Part shown: positions 1 through 10,196 of the stretch, one piece after another | Numbering within the stretch: the stretch's first letter is position 1 | Layout: each line of letters starts with the position of its first letter | From: Oligoflexales bacterium | Lineage (GTDB): Bacteria; Bdellovibrionota_B; Oligoflexia; Oligoflexales; RGVZ01 | Reading direction: 5' to 3' | Assembly (NCBI GenBank): GCA_947494335.1 | Contig: CANLUT010000002.1 | Span: 186,001 to 250,000 of the forward strand | Length of the DNA: 64,000 nucleotides | Notes under the pieces: model-generated | Databases searched by the model: none | What the model was told of the DNA's origin: nothing | What the model saw: the letters and a program-made list of their open reading frames with translations, nothing else | Program-made: the position numbers and the translations under genes

Positions 1-772
<772 letters not shown>

Positions 773-874
773 TCAAGCCTTTCCAAATCTAAAACGGACC
801 AAGGGCATCTGGATGACACCTTAATCCGTTCGTTTGGGACGGTAAACTTAAATCTCTCGAGAAAACTGATGGGT

Positions 875-2131
875 TTACTGGCAAATGGTTGGTTTTTGAA
901 CCTTTGTGGGGTCAACACCCTGACTAATACTGGCGTAATTGGTGCAAAGGTTTGTTTTTTCTGCTGCACAACTTCCAGCGGTAGGACACTGGGTGTTAAT
1001 TTTCGCCGCCATAGCCTTAGCATAGGCCTCATTCATTTGCCCTTTGAGAGCCTGAGCCTGGTAGGTGCTGTCACTTCCAGTTCCGCCGGCAGACGTCTTT
1101 AGGGTGCTAGCCATTTGCTTAAGTTTGGTAAGCTGAGACGTAATAATAGATGTCACTGACGATGGCATACCGGCAGCCTCGAATGATTGGCTAACCATGA
1201 TGAGCCCATTTAAAGCCAGGGCAAGTTGCGACTTGGTGTTACTTGTATCAAACGATGCATCCACAATGGTTTTGAACGAAGAGAGCGCGTTGACCAGATC
1301 GGTTGCAGACGTGAAATTTGCTGAGCTAATTTTGGTCGAAACAGTTTGAACACCAGTGTAACCGGAATTACTTGCAACACCATCGATCAAGACACCCTGC
1401 TGAAAAACCAATGCTTCAATCAAGTGCAGAAGGGCAAATGAGATATGAACCTTGGCACCATTATAGGCGGTGTTTGTCTGATCTGGGCAAATGCTCTTGC
1501 TTGTATGACGCTCATCAATAGACTGTGACAACACGAGACTACGGCTCACAAAAGGACAAAGCTTACGAATACCCTTATCAAGGGCGGCCAGCGTCTTAAC
1601 ATTGGCCCTTAGTGTATCGTTTACCTCACTTGGAACATATACCTTGGTGATTCCGACAGAGTTTAAGCCGGGAAATGACTGCTCAGCACCAAGGGCTGCC
1701 TTATCGGCATCCGTTAAATTTAGTAGGAGACAACTGAGTTGACCAAGCGGGTTTGAAGCACCAGTGCCACCAGACGATGAGGACGAAGAGCATGTTGAGC
1801 TCGTCGTAGACCCGGAACCTGATCCAGATAAAGCTGAAAGCTTTCGAACGACCTGGAAGATATCAATGCCGGCTTGACTTAAGTAAATGTTGCCAAGAAG
1901 TACCCCAGCATCACCATTATTACTAGAGCGCGCGTACGCCTTATTGGCTAGCTCTTCGGCCAAGCTAAAGTCACCTTCGTCGTAAGCTAGCTGCGCCCGC
2001 TGAAGGAGTGCCGCATAGGAGTCATCTGTCGAGCCAAACAGTTTATTTACATTGGCTGTACCACAGCTTTGCATTGATGTAGCCAGGCCCGCTACCACTG
2101 CGATAAGTATCAGATTTTTTAAACGCCTCAT
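875..2131 (-). CDS. Predicted lipoprotein with a TPR-like N-terminal region
   Basis: 418 residues. A short basic start, a hydrophobic segment and a cysteine at residue 23 give a signal peptide with a non-ideal lipobox (SMQSC). Residues about 38-75 look like one or two TPR helices (AQLAYDEGDFSLAEELANKAY). A Ser/Gly/Cys-rich linker follows at about residues 105-125, then a long helical, alanine-rich region. The C-terminal third has clustered cysteines, suggesting disulfides outside the cytoplasm. I do not recognise a named family. It lies just downstream of the FtsB-like gene with a 27-base gap, so it is probably co-transcribed. It may be an envelope-associated scaffold, but the function is unknown. 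Confidence 0.8.
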   Translation of the reverse strand: MRRLKNLILIAVVAGLATSMQSCGTANVNKLFGSTDDSYAALLQRAQLAYDEGDFSLAEELANKAYARSSNNGDAGVLLGNIYLSQAGIDIFQVVRKLSALSGSGSGSTTSSTCSSSSSSGGTGASNPLGQLSCLLLNLTDADKAALGAEQSFPGLNSVGITKVYVPSEVNDTLRANVKTLAALDKGIRKLCPFVSRSLVLSQSIDERHTSKSICPDQTNTAYNGAKVHISFALLHLIEALVFQQGVLIDGVASNSGYTGVQTVSTKISSANFTSATDLVNALSSFKTIVDASFDTSNTKSQLALALNGLIMVSQSFEAAGMPSSVTSIITSQLTKLKQMASTLKTSAGGTGSDSTYQAQALKGQMNEAYAKAMAAKINTQCPTAGSCAAEKTNLCTNYASISQGVDPTKVQKPTICQ

Positions 2132-2158
2132 TGAAATCTCCTTCGAGACAAGTCCAGA

Positions 2159-2479
2159 CTAGTCTGCGTAATAAATTATTTTTTCGTCTTCGTCAGTTAC
2201 GTGATATTTTTCACGAAGAATCTTTCGCGCGTAAGACTTACTCTCTTTGATCATGTGAATCTCGTTGGCTAAATGCTCGTTTTCTGCTTTAAGCGCCGCC
2301 ACAGCCTCTTCAAGAATATATTTTGATTTTGCTAGAGAGAAGTAGCGTGCAATAGATGTTTCGCCTCGAAGAATGCCAATTGCGATGACGACCGTGGCAA
2401 AACAATAAAGAAATCCCGCACCTCGCTCTAATAGGAGGTTGGCGACACCTGTCTGTTTAGTCCTCCGCCGGGAGACCAA
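2159..2479 (-). CDS. ftsB: FtsB/DivIC-like septum formation initiator
   Basis: 106 residues with the usual layout: a short basic cytoplasmic tail, one membrane helix (about residues 21-38), a coiled coil (about 48-80) and the conserved end ARKILREKYHVTDEDE. This family bridges the divisome (FtsB-FtsL-FtsQ) and helps activate septal peptidoglycan synthesis. The start is TTG at 2479, supported by a GAGG Shine-Dalgarno six bases upstream; no ATG fits. It follows the UvrD gene by about 60 bases on the same strand. The family identity is good; the gene name is by architecture, since FtsB and FtsL are hard to separate at this size. Confidence 0.8.
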   Translation of the reverse strand: MVSRRRTKQTGVANLLLERGAGFLYCFATVVIAIGILRGETSIARYFSLAKSKYILEEAVAALKAENEHLANEIHMIKESKSYARKILREKYHVTDEDEKIIYYAD

Positions 2480-2539
2480 AGTTCACCTCAAGTGCATGGC
2501 ATGACTCTTTTGGATACTTTAATTATAGCATTCGACGGC

Positions 2540-4735
2540 CTAGAACTCCTCAGAGCTAGGCGATAAATGGTGAGCTTCAACGCGGCGAAGACCAATGTCT
2601 TTAAAGCGGACCAAAATTTTTGGCCGACCAAAATTAGTTTCAATTTGCTCAACTATTCCAGGACCGTAGGTCGGGTGATGAACGCTGGATCCCGGTTCAA
2701 TTAAACCCGAAGAATCGCCTTCTTCATCAGCATAATCATAGTATTGGCCGTCATCGTCTTGATGAGCGCGCGGCTTATCAGAGTGACTATCGCTCAGGGG
2801 ATCATGACCACCTGGAGGTGTCAAAACATTGACGAAACTTGGCGGTATTTCCTTTAAAAACCTTGAGACATCGTTAGCCTGAGTCTGACCATAGGTGCGC
2901 CTCATATAGGCTGCCGAAAGGGACAACTTCTTTTTGGCTCTGGTCATTCCGACGTACAAAAGCCGGCGTTCTTCTTCCAACGAGTGCGCGTCGTCACTGC
3001 TGTTAAAGTGTGGAAGAAGACCGTCCTCTAAACCCACGAGAAATACACGATCAAACTCAAGACCTTTTGCCATATGAAGGGTCATCATATTTACACCTGA
3101 CGCGTCACCCTCGACATCACTAGCTAGCATTGTAGCCTGGAGCCAGTCAGATAGTGTGGCTCCGGGGTTTGAGTCAACATACTCGGCAATGGCTGTTGCC
3201 AGTTCCATGACGTTGTCTTGCTTGTCTTCAGATTGATCCGGATATTTTTTTGCAAGATAAGGAAAATACTGAATGGACTCAATCAGACCTTCCAAAAATT
3301 CCGGTAGTGGCGATGCCGCGAGACTTTGTTTTAACCGCTCAATCAGATCAATAAAAACCGCAAGCTTTGTGGAAAGCCTGGGCACACCCTCTCCCGCAAT
3401 CTCTCGAGCCGCTTCGTAAGCAGAGACGCCCTTTTCACGTCCCCGCGCAAGAACCGCTTCGACGGCTGTATCACCAAGACCTCGAGTTGGGGTGTTGACC
3501 GCACGCATAAAGCTCACGTCATCACGAGGATTAACGATGAGCTTAATGTAGGCCATCACATCTTTAACTTCGACGCGGTCATAGAACCGGACTGTCCCAA
3601 AGATTTTATAGGGAATTTTTTCTTTTCGAAGAGCGTCTTCCAACAATCGGCTCTGGCTATTGGTTCGATAAAAGATCGCCACATTTTCAAAAGGGTATTG
3701 GCCTACTTCTTTTTTGATGGTTTCTGCCACCCACCAAGCCTCAAACTCACCGTCTGTCTCGTAGCGAAAGTCAATTAATTCGCCCTTTGGATTTGATGTC
3801 CGAAGCGTTTTATCAGCGCGCTTTTTGTTATGTCTAACTACCGCAGCCGCAGCGTCAACTATGGTTGACGTGCACCGGTAATTTTCTTCAAGCTTAAATG
3901 TTTTGACTTCAGGATAAACCTTGTCAAAATCTATGATGTTAGCCGGCACTGCGCCTCGCCAGCTATAGATTGACTGATCGTCATCGCCAACGACAAAAAT
4001 GTTTCCATGTTTTCCTGCAAGATGCCCAAGAAGCTCAATTTGAGGCTTATTGGTATCCTGATACTCATCAACCAAGATGTATTTATAGCGATCTTGCATG
4101 AGTCTTCTCACGCGCTCGTTAGCGCGAAGTAAGAAGATCATATTCATGATCAGATCACCAAAGTCCATGGCATTAGCTAACGCAAGAGTCTCTTGGTAGG
4201 CTGTGTAAACATCAACACCACCGATCGGCATAAAGTCTCTAAATAAGCCTTTGTGGGTTTCGCGGTCTGACGGAAAAAGACCCAAAGTCTTGGCGTGATT
4301 TATTGCGTAACGGAATTCGGCAACACTCGTGTCTTTATCTAACTTGATATTTCCACGCTGGATTATTTTTTTGATCACAGAATTCTGATCGGTGTCGTCA
4401 TAAATAGTGAAGTCTGACGTAAAACCAAGCTCTGGAGCAAATTCACGTAGCCATCTTGCGCATGCTGAGTGAAAGGTTGAAATGAGGGCTTTATCGGCAA
4501 CCGGAGATAGCGACAACACACGCTCTCTCATCTCACCAGCTGCCTTATTAGTAAACGTCAGGGCTAGAATTTCCCACGGAGAAACCCTCTCCTCATCAAT
4601 CAACCAAGCAATGCGTGTGGTGATAATCCTGGTTTTACCGCTTCCTGCTCCAGCAAACACGACAGCTGGACCGTCTCGATGTGAGGCGGCATCACGCTGC
4701 GCTGGATTCAGTCGATCAAGTAAACCTGTCGTCAT
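2540..4735 (-). CDS. UvrD/PcrA/Rep family superfamily I DNA helicase
   Basis: 731 residues, close to PcrA/UvrD length. Visible motifs are Walker A FAGAGSGKT (about residues 27-35), motif Ia TFTNKAAGEMRER, motif II DEYQDTN (223-229), motif III GDDDQSIYSWRGA (250-262), motif IV EENYRCT and motif VI LLYVGMTRAKK. The final 50 residues (HPTYGPGIVEQI, KILVRFKDIGLRRVEA) resemble the Tudor-like tail that links PcrA/UvrD to RNA polymerase. It is a 3'-5' ATP-driven helicase for excision repair, mismatch repair or clearing of replication conflicts. The gene follows glmS by 24 bases on the same strand. Whether to call it uvrD, pcrA or rep cannot be settled from sequence reading. Confidence 0.95.
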   Translation of the reverse strand: MTTGLLDRLNPAQRDAASHRDGPAVVFAGAGSGKTRIITTRIAWLIDEERVSPWEILALTFTNKAAGEMRERVLSLSPVADKALISTFHSACARWLREFAPELGFTSDFTIYDDTDQNSVIKKIIQRGNIKLDKDTSVAEFRYAINHAKTLGLFPSDRETHKGLFRDFMPIGGVDVYTAYQETLALANAMDFGDLIMNMIFLLRANERVRRLMQDRYKYILVDEYQDTNKPQIELLGHLAGKHGNIFVVGDDDQSIYSWRGAVPANIIDFDKVYPEVKTFKLEENYRCTSTIVDAAAAVVRHNKKRADKTLRTSNPKGELIDFRYETDGEFEAWWVAETIKKEVGQYPFENVAIFYRTNSQSRLLEDALRKEKIPYKIFGTVRFYDRVEVKDVMAYIKLIVNPRDDVSFMRAVNTPTRGLGDTAVEAVLARGREKGVSAYEAAREIAGEGVPRLSTKLAVFIDLIERLKQSLAASPLPEFLEGLIESIQYFPYLAKKYPDQSEDKQDNVMELATAIAEYVDSNPGATLSDWLQATMLASDVEGDASGVNMMTLHMAKGLEFDRVFLVGLEDGLLPHFNSSDDAHSLEEERRLLYVGMTRAKKKLSLSAAYMRRTYGQTQANDVSRFLKEIPPSFVNVLTPPGGHDPLSDSHSDKPRAHQDDDGQYYDYADEEGDSSGLIEPGSSVHHPTYGPGIVEQIETNFGRPKILVRFKDIGLRRVEAHHLSPSSEEF

Positions 4736-4759
4736 AAGAAAAGTCTTTATGTAGCTCTA

Positions 4760-6592
4760 TTATTCAACCGTCACCGATTTTGCGAGGTTTCTTGGCTGAT
4801 CCACGTCAGTGCCGCGTTTGACAGCTACGTAATAACTTAAAAACTGCAGGGGGATCACAGACAAAATAGTTTGCAGGGCCGCATCTTTAACCTGAGGGCA
4901 GGGGATATAGTCCTGACAAAGGGCTTTGAATTTGTCGTCTTGGAGGTCGCCCACACCAATACAGACACCCTCTCGTGCGCGGACTTCTTCAACATTAGAG
5001 ATCATCTTCTCGTAATGACCATCCAGTGGCGCTACAGCGACCACGGGCATATGCTTATCTATTAGAGCGATTGGTCCGTGTTTAAGCTCTCCACCAGCGT
5101 AGCCTTCAGCGTGAATATAGGAAATTTCCTTAAGCTTCAGGGCACCCTCTAGGGCGACCATAAAGCTGGGTCCACGACCAATGAAAATAAAGTTCGTAGC
5201 CTCGTAGTATTTAGCAGCAACATCTTCGATCAGTCCTGCAGCATTAACCGCACGATCAACAGCACTTGGTAATTGACGTAGTGACTCTAGTGCTTGCTGA
5301 TATGACTCTTTGGAAATGCGATCTTTCTTTTGACCAATGGCTAATCCAAATAGGTAATGGCAAAGAACCATACTTGTGAATGCCTTGGTCGATGCCACAC
5401 CAACCTCGGGGCCTGCTTCCATGTAAAGGGTCGCCGTTGATGAACGCGGAATACTTGAAAAACGAACGTTACAAACAGCAAAAGTCTGGCAACCGCGAGA
5501 GGCCGCATGCTTTATGCAAGCAAGCGTATCGGCTGTTTCACCTGACTGGGTGACCGCTATTACAAGCGTGTCTTTATCCAGATAAGGATCTCGGTACCTA
5601 AACTCACTGGCCAGCTCAACTGATACTGGGACGCCAACCATTTGTTCAACAGAGTATTTTGCAATCATGGCGGAGTAGTAGGCCGTTCCGCAGGCTACAT
5701 AAACAATACTTTTGACTCTCGTCAAATCGAGGTCATCAATTCCCATCTCTTTCGTGTCAATCTTTCCAGACGCAGAATCGACAAGACGCGCAATCGTATT
5801 GGCGATGACAGCCGGCTGCTCGTGGATTTCCTTAAGCATGTAGTGGCGGTAGCCCTGTTTTTCCGCACTCGCAGCAGTCCAGTTAAGAACCGAAGGCGCA
5901 CGCTTTAGCTGTTTTCCGGAAAAATCCCAAAGCTCGACACCGGACTTTGTCAGTCGCCCCACTTCACCATCATTTAAAAAAATCACTGATTTCGTGAGCG
6001 GAAGCAGCGCTAAGGCGTCACTTGCAAAATAATTTTCGTTCTCGCCTACTCCGATCACCACTGGAGAGCCCTGCTTGACGAGATAAAGTGCCTCAGGCTC
6101 ACCAGCCCAGAGAATGCCAAGCCCGTATGCGCCTTCAAGTCTAGTGATGACTTTCAAAAGAGCATCTTTCATTTTCGGAGTGGTTTTCAATTCGCGGCTT
6201 AATAGGTGTAGAACCACCTCGGAGTCAGTTTCGGACTTAAAACTATAGCCGTCTTTCAATAACTCAGCTTTGAGCTCACGGTAATTTTCGATGATGCCGT
6301 TGTGAATCAAGGCCAGATCGCCCGTAACATGAGGATGCGCATTCTGTGTCGTTGGTGCACCGTGAGTCGCCCAGCGCGTGTGACCCATTCCAATGGAGCT
6401 ACTCGCAGGAAGCTCCTTTAAATGTCCCTCGAGCCTAACAAGCTTGCCGTCACTTTTGGCCGTATGAATTTTTCCAGCACTCATGGTTGCGATACCGGCA
6501 CTATCGTAGCCACGGTACTCGAGGCGCTTTAGTCCCTCAAAGATCGTCTCCACACATGGACGACTACCAACAACGCCAACAACTCCACACAT
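4760..6592 (-). CDS. glmS: Glutamine-fructose-6-phosphate aminotransferase (isomerising)
   Basis: 610 residues. It makes glucosamine-6-phosphate from fructose-6-phosphate and glutamine, the first committed step to UDP-GlcNAc for peptidoglycan and LPS. The start is fixed at 6592 because the mature N-terminus must expose the nucleophile of MCGVVGVVG (Cys after Met removal); a longer frame reaching 6673 would bury it and overlap glmU. The class II amidotransferase domain (GHTRWATHG, HNGIIENYRELK) spans about residues 2-220. Two SIS sugar-isomerase domains follow, and the gene ends with PRNLAKSVTVE, the conserved C-tail. It lies 22 bases behind glmU, so the two pathway enzymes form an operon; no glmS ribozyme is expected in that gap. 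Confidence 0.97.
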   Translation of the reverse strand: MCGVVGVVGSRPCVETIFEGLKRLEYRGYDSAGIATMSAGKIHTAKSDGKLVRLEGHLKELPASSSIGMGHTRWATHGAPTTQNAHPHVTGDLALIHNGIIENYRELKAELLKDGYSFKSETDSEVVLHLLSRELKTTPKMKDALLKVITRLEGAYGLGILWAGEPEALYLVKQGSPVVIGVGENENYFASDALALLPLTKSVIFLNDGEVGRLTKSGVELWDFSGKQLKRAPSVLNWTAASAEKQGYRHYMLKEIHEQPAVIANTIARLVDSASGKIDTKEMGIDDLDLTRVKSIVYVACGTAYYSAMIAKYSVEQMVGVPVSVELASEFRYRDPYLDKDTLVIAVTQSGETADTLACIKHAASRGCQTFAVCNVRFSSIPRSSTATLYMEAGPEVGVASTKAFTSMVLCHYLFGLAIGQKKDRISKESYQQALESLRQLPSAVDRAVNAAGLIEDVAAKYYEATNFIFIGRGPSFMVALEGALKLKEISYIHAEGYAGGELKHGPIALIDKHMPVVAVAPLDGHYEKMISNVEEVRAREGVCIGVGDLQDDKFKALCQDYIPCPQVKDAALQTILSVIPLQFLSYYVAVKRGTDVDQPRNLAKSVTVE

Positions 6593-6614
6593 AGGTATCT
6601 CGATCCTTTCGGTT

Positions 6615-7715
6615 TTATTCCATGTCACGATCAGCAAAAACAGTCTGCGGTGGGATCTTCGCCCCCCCTGCAACCTGTGATCTCACTAGCACTGCATGAG
6701 CACCGACGTGTACGTCAGCACCTAATTCTGAGTCTTCCACTACCACCTGCGGGCCAATGACGCAATTGCGAGAAATTTTGCTCTTTCCGCGCAGATACGC
6801 ACCCGGATAGATGGTTACGTCAGGCTCTACAACAACATCTGCTTCAATAAATACAGTCTCTGGCAAATGAATCGTCACGCCGTGGCTCATGAGACCATCA
6901 AGGCGGCGACGCATCATCGCCTGTTCAACGGATGCAAGTTGAGAGCGATCATTGACACCTTGAAACTCCTCGGCAGAGGTCGTCTCAAAAACAAAAGCCG
7001 ACTCACCGCTGCGAGCCGCCGCAGCAAAAATATCGGTCAGATAATACTCATTTTGTGAATTGGTTGGGGATAGGCCCTCCAAGAGGGAAAAGAGGGTGTT
7101 TGTTTTGGCAAAAATTACTCCGCTATTACAGAGGTTTATCTTTTTTGTTGCCGCATCGGCATCACGCTCTTCCACAATCTGACTCAGTCCGCCATCAGTA
7201 CCCTTCACGAGGCGTCCGTAGCCTTTGGGGTCCGGCACAATCATGCCCAGGACCCCAAGTTTTCGACTGGAGCCAAGGACCGATTGAATAAAATTTCGAA
7301 TAGTATTCGGGTTAATAGCAGGGGTATCTCCCGCACAAACCAAAACCCAATCAGCATCCGAGGGCTTACCAGCAATCAGCTCACTTTGAGCCCAGGACGG
7401 GCATTTTGCCTTTGTGTAGGCTTTTGCAGCACTGGCAACCGCATCACCGGTTCCGCGCTGAGCCTTTTGAATTGTAAGTTTAGTCTCTGGATGGAGCCCC
7501 ACCACTTTTTCAAAAGGCTTATGACCTGCAGACAAGACCAAGGAGGTATCTGTTGCCCCGGCCTTCTTTGCCGCATCGATCACCCACTCAACCATGGATC
7601 GACCCATGACAGGGTGAAGAACTTTTGGTAATGTGCTCTTCATGCGCGTGCCCTTGCCGGCGGCAAGGATGATCGCTGAGATTGTGTGGCTTGTGTTTTT
7701 TGTTGTTTCAGTCAT
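6615..7715 (-). CDS. glmU: GlmU-like UDP-GlcNAc pyrophosphorylase with a shortened left-handed beta-helix
   Basis: 366 residues from the ATG at 7715 (MTETTKNTSH); an in-frame ATG at 7754 would add 13 residues. The N-terminal nucleotidyltransferase is complete: LAAGKGTRMKS (about 18-26), QRGTGDAV (86-93) and CAGDTP (128-132). It makes UDP-GlcNAc from GlcNAc-1-phosphate and UTP. Full GlmU is about 450 residues and also acetylates glucosamine-1-phosphate with a C-terminal beta-helix. Here only about 80 residues of hexapeptide repeats remain (about 285-366), ending at FADRDME, so the coils that carry the acetyltransferase site are absent. Another enzyme would have to supply the acetylation. It is the first gene of the glmU-glmS run. 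Confidence 0.88.
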   Translation of the reverse strand: MTETTKNTSHTISAIILAAGKGTRMKSTLPKVLHPVMGRSMVEWVIDAAKKAGATDTSLVLSAGHKPFEKVVGLHPETKLTIQKAQRGTGDAVASAAKAYTKAKCPSWAQSELIAGKPSDADWVLVCAGDTPAINPNTIRNFIQSVLGSSRKLGVLGMIVPDPKGYGRLVKGTDGGLSQIVEERDADAATKKINLCNSGVIFAKTNTLFSLLEGLSPTNSQNEYYLTDIFAAAARSGESAFVFETTSAEEFQGVNDRSQLASVEQAMMRRRLDGLMSHGVTIHLPETVFIEADVVVEPDVTIYPGAYLRGKSKISRNCVIGPQVVVEDSELGADVHVGAHAVLVRSQVAGGAKIPPQTVFADRDME

Positions 7716-7839
7716 TCGCGTTCCGATACTTTGCCTGGCTGATTTCACGTGCAAAATGGACAGTTTAGTCCTTTTTAGAACGCTTGGTCACAGATTTTTT
7801 TGTCCAAACTTGCTTGCGAGATTGTAACGGGGATTTTTG

Positions 7840-8610
7840 ATGGGACTATTTGATTTTATTAAAAATTTTGGCGGAAGCCCGGAATCCAAAATCCAAAAGG
7901 CTTCCGAGACGTCTAGAAACCCAAAAGCAATCCGCGAGGATCGCTGGGCCGCGATCGAGTTTCTTGCAGATGCCGTTTCCGATCCAGCCAAGGCCGTAGA
8001 ACCACTCCTCATGCGCTTTGAGTTTAGCCTTGAGCACGGGATCAACGATACCCGCGAAAAAGAAAAGGCCATGGAAGGCATCGTTCGCCACGGCGAAGCC
8101 GCCTTACCCATGGTCCTATCGCATCTTAAAAAGACCACGCGGATTGCTTGGCCTATCAAGATCATCAAAGCTCTAGGCCGAAGCGAGGATCACGTCATCG
8201 ACTGCCTGGTTAGTACCTTGGAATATTCCGATGTCTCCTTTGATCAAGCGCAAACCGACAAAAATTACGACATCCTCTGTCATCTTGCCGATTACAAAAA
8301 GCACGGCTTAAAAGACAAGATCAACCACTTCCTCAAAGATCCCGATGAGCGCGTACGCTATGCCGCAGCAGAGGTTTTAATGGAGCAAGACCTGACAGAA
8401 GTAGGGGACACTCTGGAAAACCTTATGCGCGACGTGAATCCGGACAATTCGCGAATCCGCCAAACTGTTGTACGCAAATATTTGGAAAATGGTTGGCCCG
8501 TTCAAAACGCGAATGCATTCCCTAATCGCAATGTGATTGGACCTGTTTTTGTGAACGACCAAAATAAACTTTTTGTCAGCCAAGAGCACCTGAGTCAGTA
8601 CAGTGAATAA
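7840..8610 (+). CDS. HEAT-repeat protein
   Basis: 256 residues, soluble, with no signal peptide. The ATG at 7840 is preceded by GGGGA at 7829-7833; a TTG three bases upstream is an alternative. Helical pairs such as EKAMEGIVRHGEAALPMVL, WPIKIIKALGRSEDHVIDCL and DERVRYAAAEVLMEQ are typical of HEAT/PBS-lyase-like repeats, which serve as protein-interaction scaffolds. The last 40 residues (FPNRNVIGPVFVNDQNKLFV) fall outside the repeat pattern. It is divergent from glmU and overlaps the next gene by eight bases, so the two are probably translated together. The partner and role are unknown. Confidence 0.8.
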   Translation: MGLFDFIKNFGGSPESKIQKASETSRNPKAIREDRWAAIEFLADAVSDPAKAVEPLLMRFEFSLEHGINDTREKEKAMEGIVRHGEAALPMVLSHLKKTTRIAWPIKIIKALGRSEDHVIDCLVSTLEYSDVSFDQAQTDKNYDILCHLADYKKHGLKDKINHFLKDPDERVRYAAAEVLMEQDLTEVGDTLENLMRDVNPDNSRIRQTVVRKYLENGWPVQNANAFPNRNVIGPVFVNDQNKLFVSQEHLSQYSE

Positions 8611-9010
8611 TTTCACCGAGATCGACCCTAAAAAACTATGCCAAGTCGAAATCCATGCTGCACGGCTTGACGTAAGTCGTAAGTTCTACGAGGAGGTTTT
8701 TGGGTGGAAGACGGTTCCTGCTGAGATTCACAACTATCTCGTCTTGGATGTTCCAAAAGACTGTCCCTTTGGAATCAGCATTGTCCCGTCGCTAGGCGCT
8801 AAGACTTCCAGTGGCCAAATTATTCTTTACTTTGAAGTAGAAGATGCTGCTCACATCGCAGAGCGTGCGGAGAAATTTGGCGGATCAAAAAAATTTGGGC
8901 CTACAAAACTCCCGGCTTACGGAAATATCTGGCAAATCACAGACCCAGATGGTCACCGCTTTGGACTCTTTGAAAAGCAAACGTCCCGCTCGTCAAAAGC
9001 AAGCCACTAG
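8603..9010 (+). CDS. VOC (glyoxalase/bleomycin resistance) family protein
   Basis: 135 residues made of one vicinal-oxygen-chelate unit: an N-terminal HAARLDVSRKFYEEVFGWKT, a central IILYFEVEDAAHIAERAEKFGG and a C-terminal ITDPDGHRFGLFEK. Family members bind a metal and act as lyases, dioxygenases or drug-binding proteins; the substrate here cannot be inferred. The start is GTG at 8603, overlapping the end of the HEAT gene, which implies translational coupling. It converges on alr with 19 bases between the stop codons. Confidence 0.85.
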   Translation: MNNFTEIDPKKLCQVEIHAARLDVSRKFYEEVFGWKTVPAEIHNYLVLDVPKDCPFGISIVPSLGAKTSSGQIILYFEVEDAAHIAERAEKFGGSKKFGPTKLPAYGNIWQITDPDGHRFGLFEKQTSRSSKASH

Positions 9011-9029
9011 GACGAAATAAGTCATTAAC

Positions 9030-10148
9030 TCAAATCAGACGCCGCTCAATAGCAGGATTTAACCTGGTCACGAGCTCATAATGGATAGTCTCAGACCAAG
9101 CTGCGACCTCTGAAGCGGAAATGGTTTCCATACCATCTGGACCAATCAGCGTCGCAATGTCGCCAACCTTTGCCGTCAAGGCTATATCGGTAATGTCGAC
9201 CATCATCATGTTCATGCAGATACGACCAACGATAGGGCAGCGTTCGCCACCAATAAGGACGTAAGCCTGACTACCAGAGGCCATGCGTGGATATCCTTCA
9301 AAATATCCTATCGGTAAAACTCCGATAACCATATCGTGGCGTGCTTTATAGGTACATCCGTATCCAACATACTGTCCTTGCGACACGTGATTGATGCTTG
9401 TAATTTTTGTACGCCAGCTCAATACAGGCCTAAGTTCAACCAGGTCACCGTAAAGTTGTTTGTAGGAAAGCCTCGTTGCCTGGCTTGGCCAAAATCCATA
9501 CAAGGCAATTCCCACTCGCGCCAAATCAAAGCGACTTTCATCCAATATCAACACAGATGCCGAAGACGCTGAATGTGCTATGAAACTAAAACCACGACTC
9601 ATAAACTTGGATTTTGCGTCATCAAATTTTTTCAGCTGCAGTCGCGCGTACTCATGCTCTGTCACATCCTCGACGTTTGCAAAGTGCATGCAGACTCCCT
9701 TGACCAAATCCTTTTGGGGCAAAAGACTTTGAGCGACTTTCTCTGCGTCATTCGGTCTAAAACCCTGGCGACTCATGCCGGTGTCAAATTCAATATGCAC
9801 GGCTGGCTTTTCTTGAGCCTGCTGCCAAGCCAAAAGCCCCTCTGGGTGTCCAAGAAATAGCTCTAACGTTTCATCGTGCGCAACTTTGAGTTCCGCCGGA
9901 ATAAATGGTCCCACGACAAGAATGCGACCCTTAAACCCAAGGCGCCTTAATGCAACACCCTCTTCAACGTAGTTTACAGATATCCAGGCCAAAGGCTCTT
10001 GACTTAAAGCCGAATAGACCTCTTTTAGCCCATGGCCATAAGCATTACTTTTTAAAACAGGAGCGAGCTTTGCTGCGCCCACAATTTTCGCAAAAACACG
10101 AAAATTATGCCGGAGGTTTTCGGCGTTGAGTTCTATCCAGGTCAGCAT
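9030..10148 (-). CDS. alr: Alanine racemase
   Basis: 372 residues, the normal length. It converts L- to D-alanine for peptidoglycan using PLP. The PLP lysine is K33 in PVLKSNAYGHG, and the second catalytic residue is the tyrosine of VGYGCTYKA; the motifs GRICMNMMMVDITD and GYFEGYPR are also typical. The ATG at 10148 begins MLTWIELNAENLRHN, the standard N-terminus, with a GAAG-type ribosome site upstream. It is transcribed away from the unknown secreted protein gene (same strand, 48-base gap), and the two may be one transcript. Confidence 0.96.
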   Translation of the reverse strand: MLTWIELNAENLRHNFRVFAKIVGAAKLAPVLKSNAYGHGLKEVYSALSQEPLAWISVNYVEEGVALRRLGFKGRILVVGPFIPAELKVAHDETLELFLGHPEGLLAWQQAQEKPAVHIEFDTGMSRQGFRPNDAEKVAQSLLPQKDLVKGVCMHFANVEDVTEHEYARLQLKKFDDAKSKFMSRGFSFIAHSASSASVLILDESRFDLARVGIALYGFWPSQATRLSYKQLYGDLVELRPVLSWRTKITSINHVSQGQYVGYGCTYKARHDMVIGVLPIGYFEGYPRMASGSQAYVLIGGERCPIVGRICMNMMMVDITDIALTAKVGDIATLIGPDGMETISASEVAAWSETIHYELVTRLNPAIERRLI

Positions 10149-10196
10149 CTAACTTCTTCTCTTGAAGACCGTTTTTGATTCGCTGACGATATTGTA

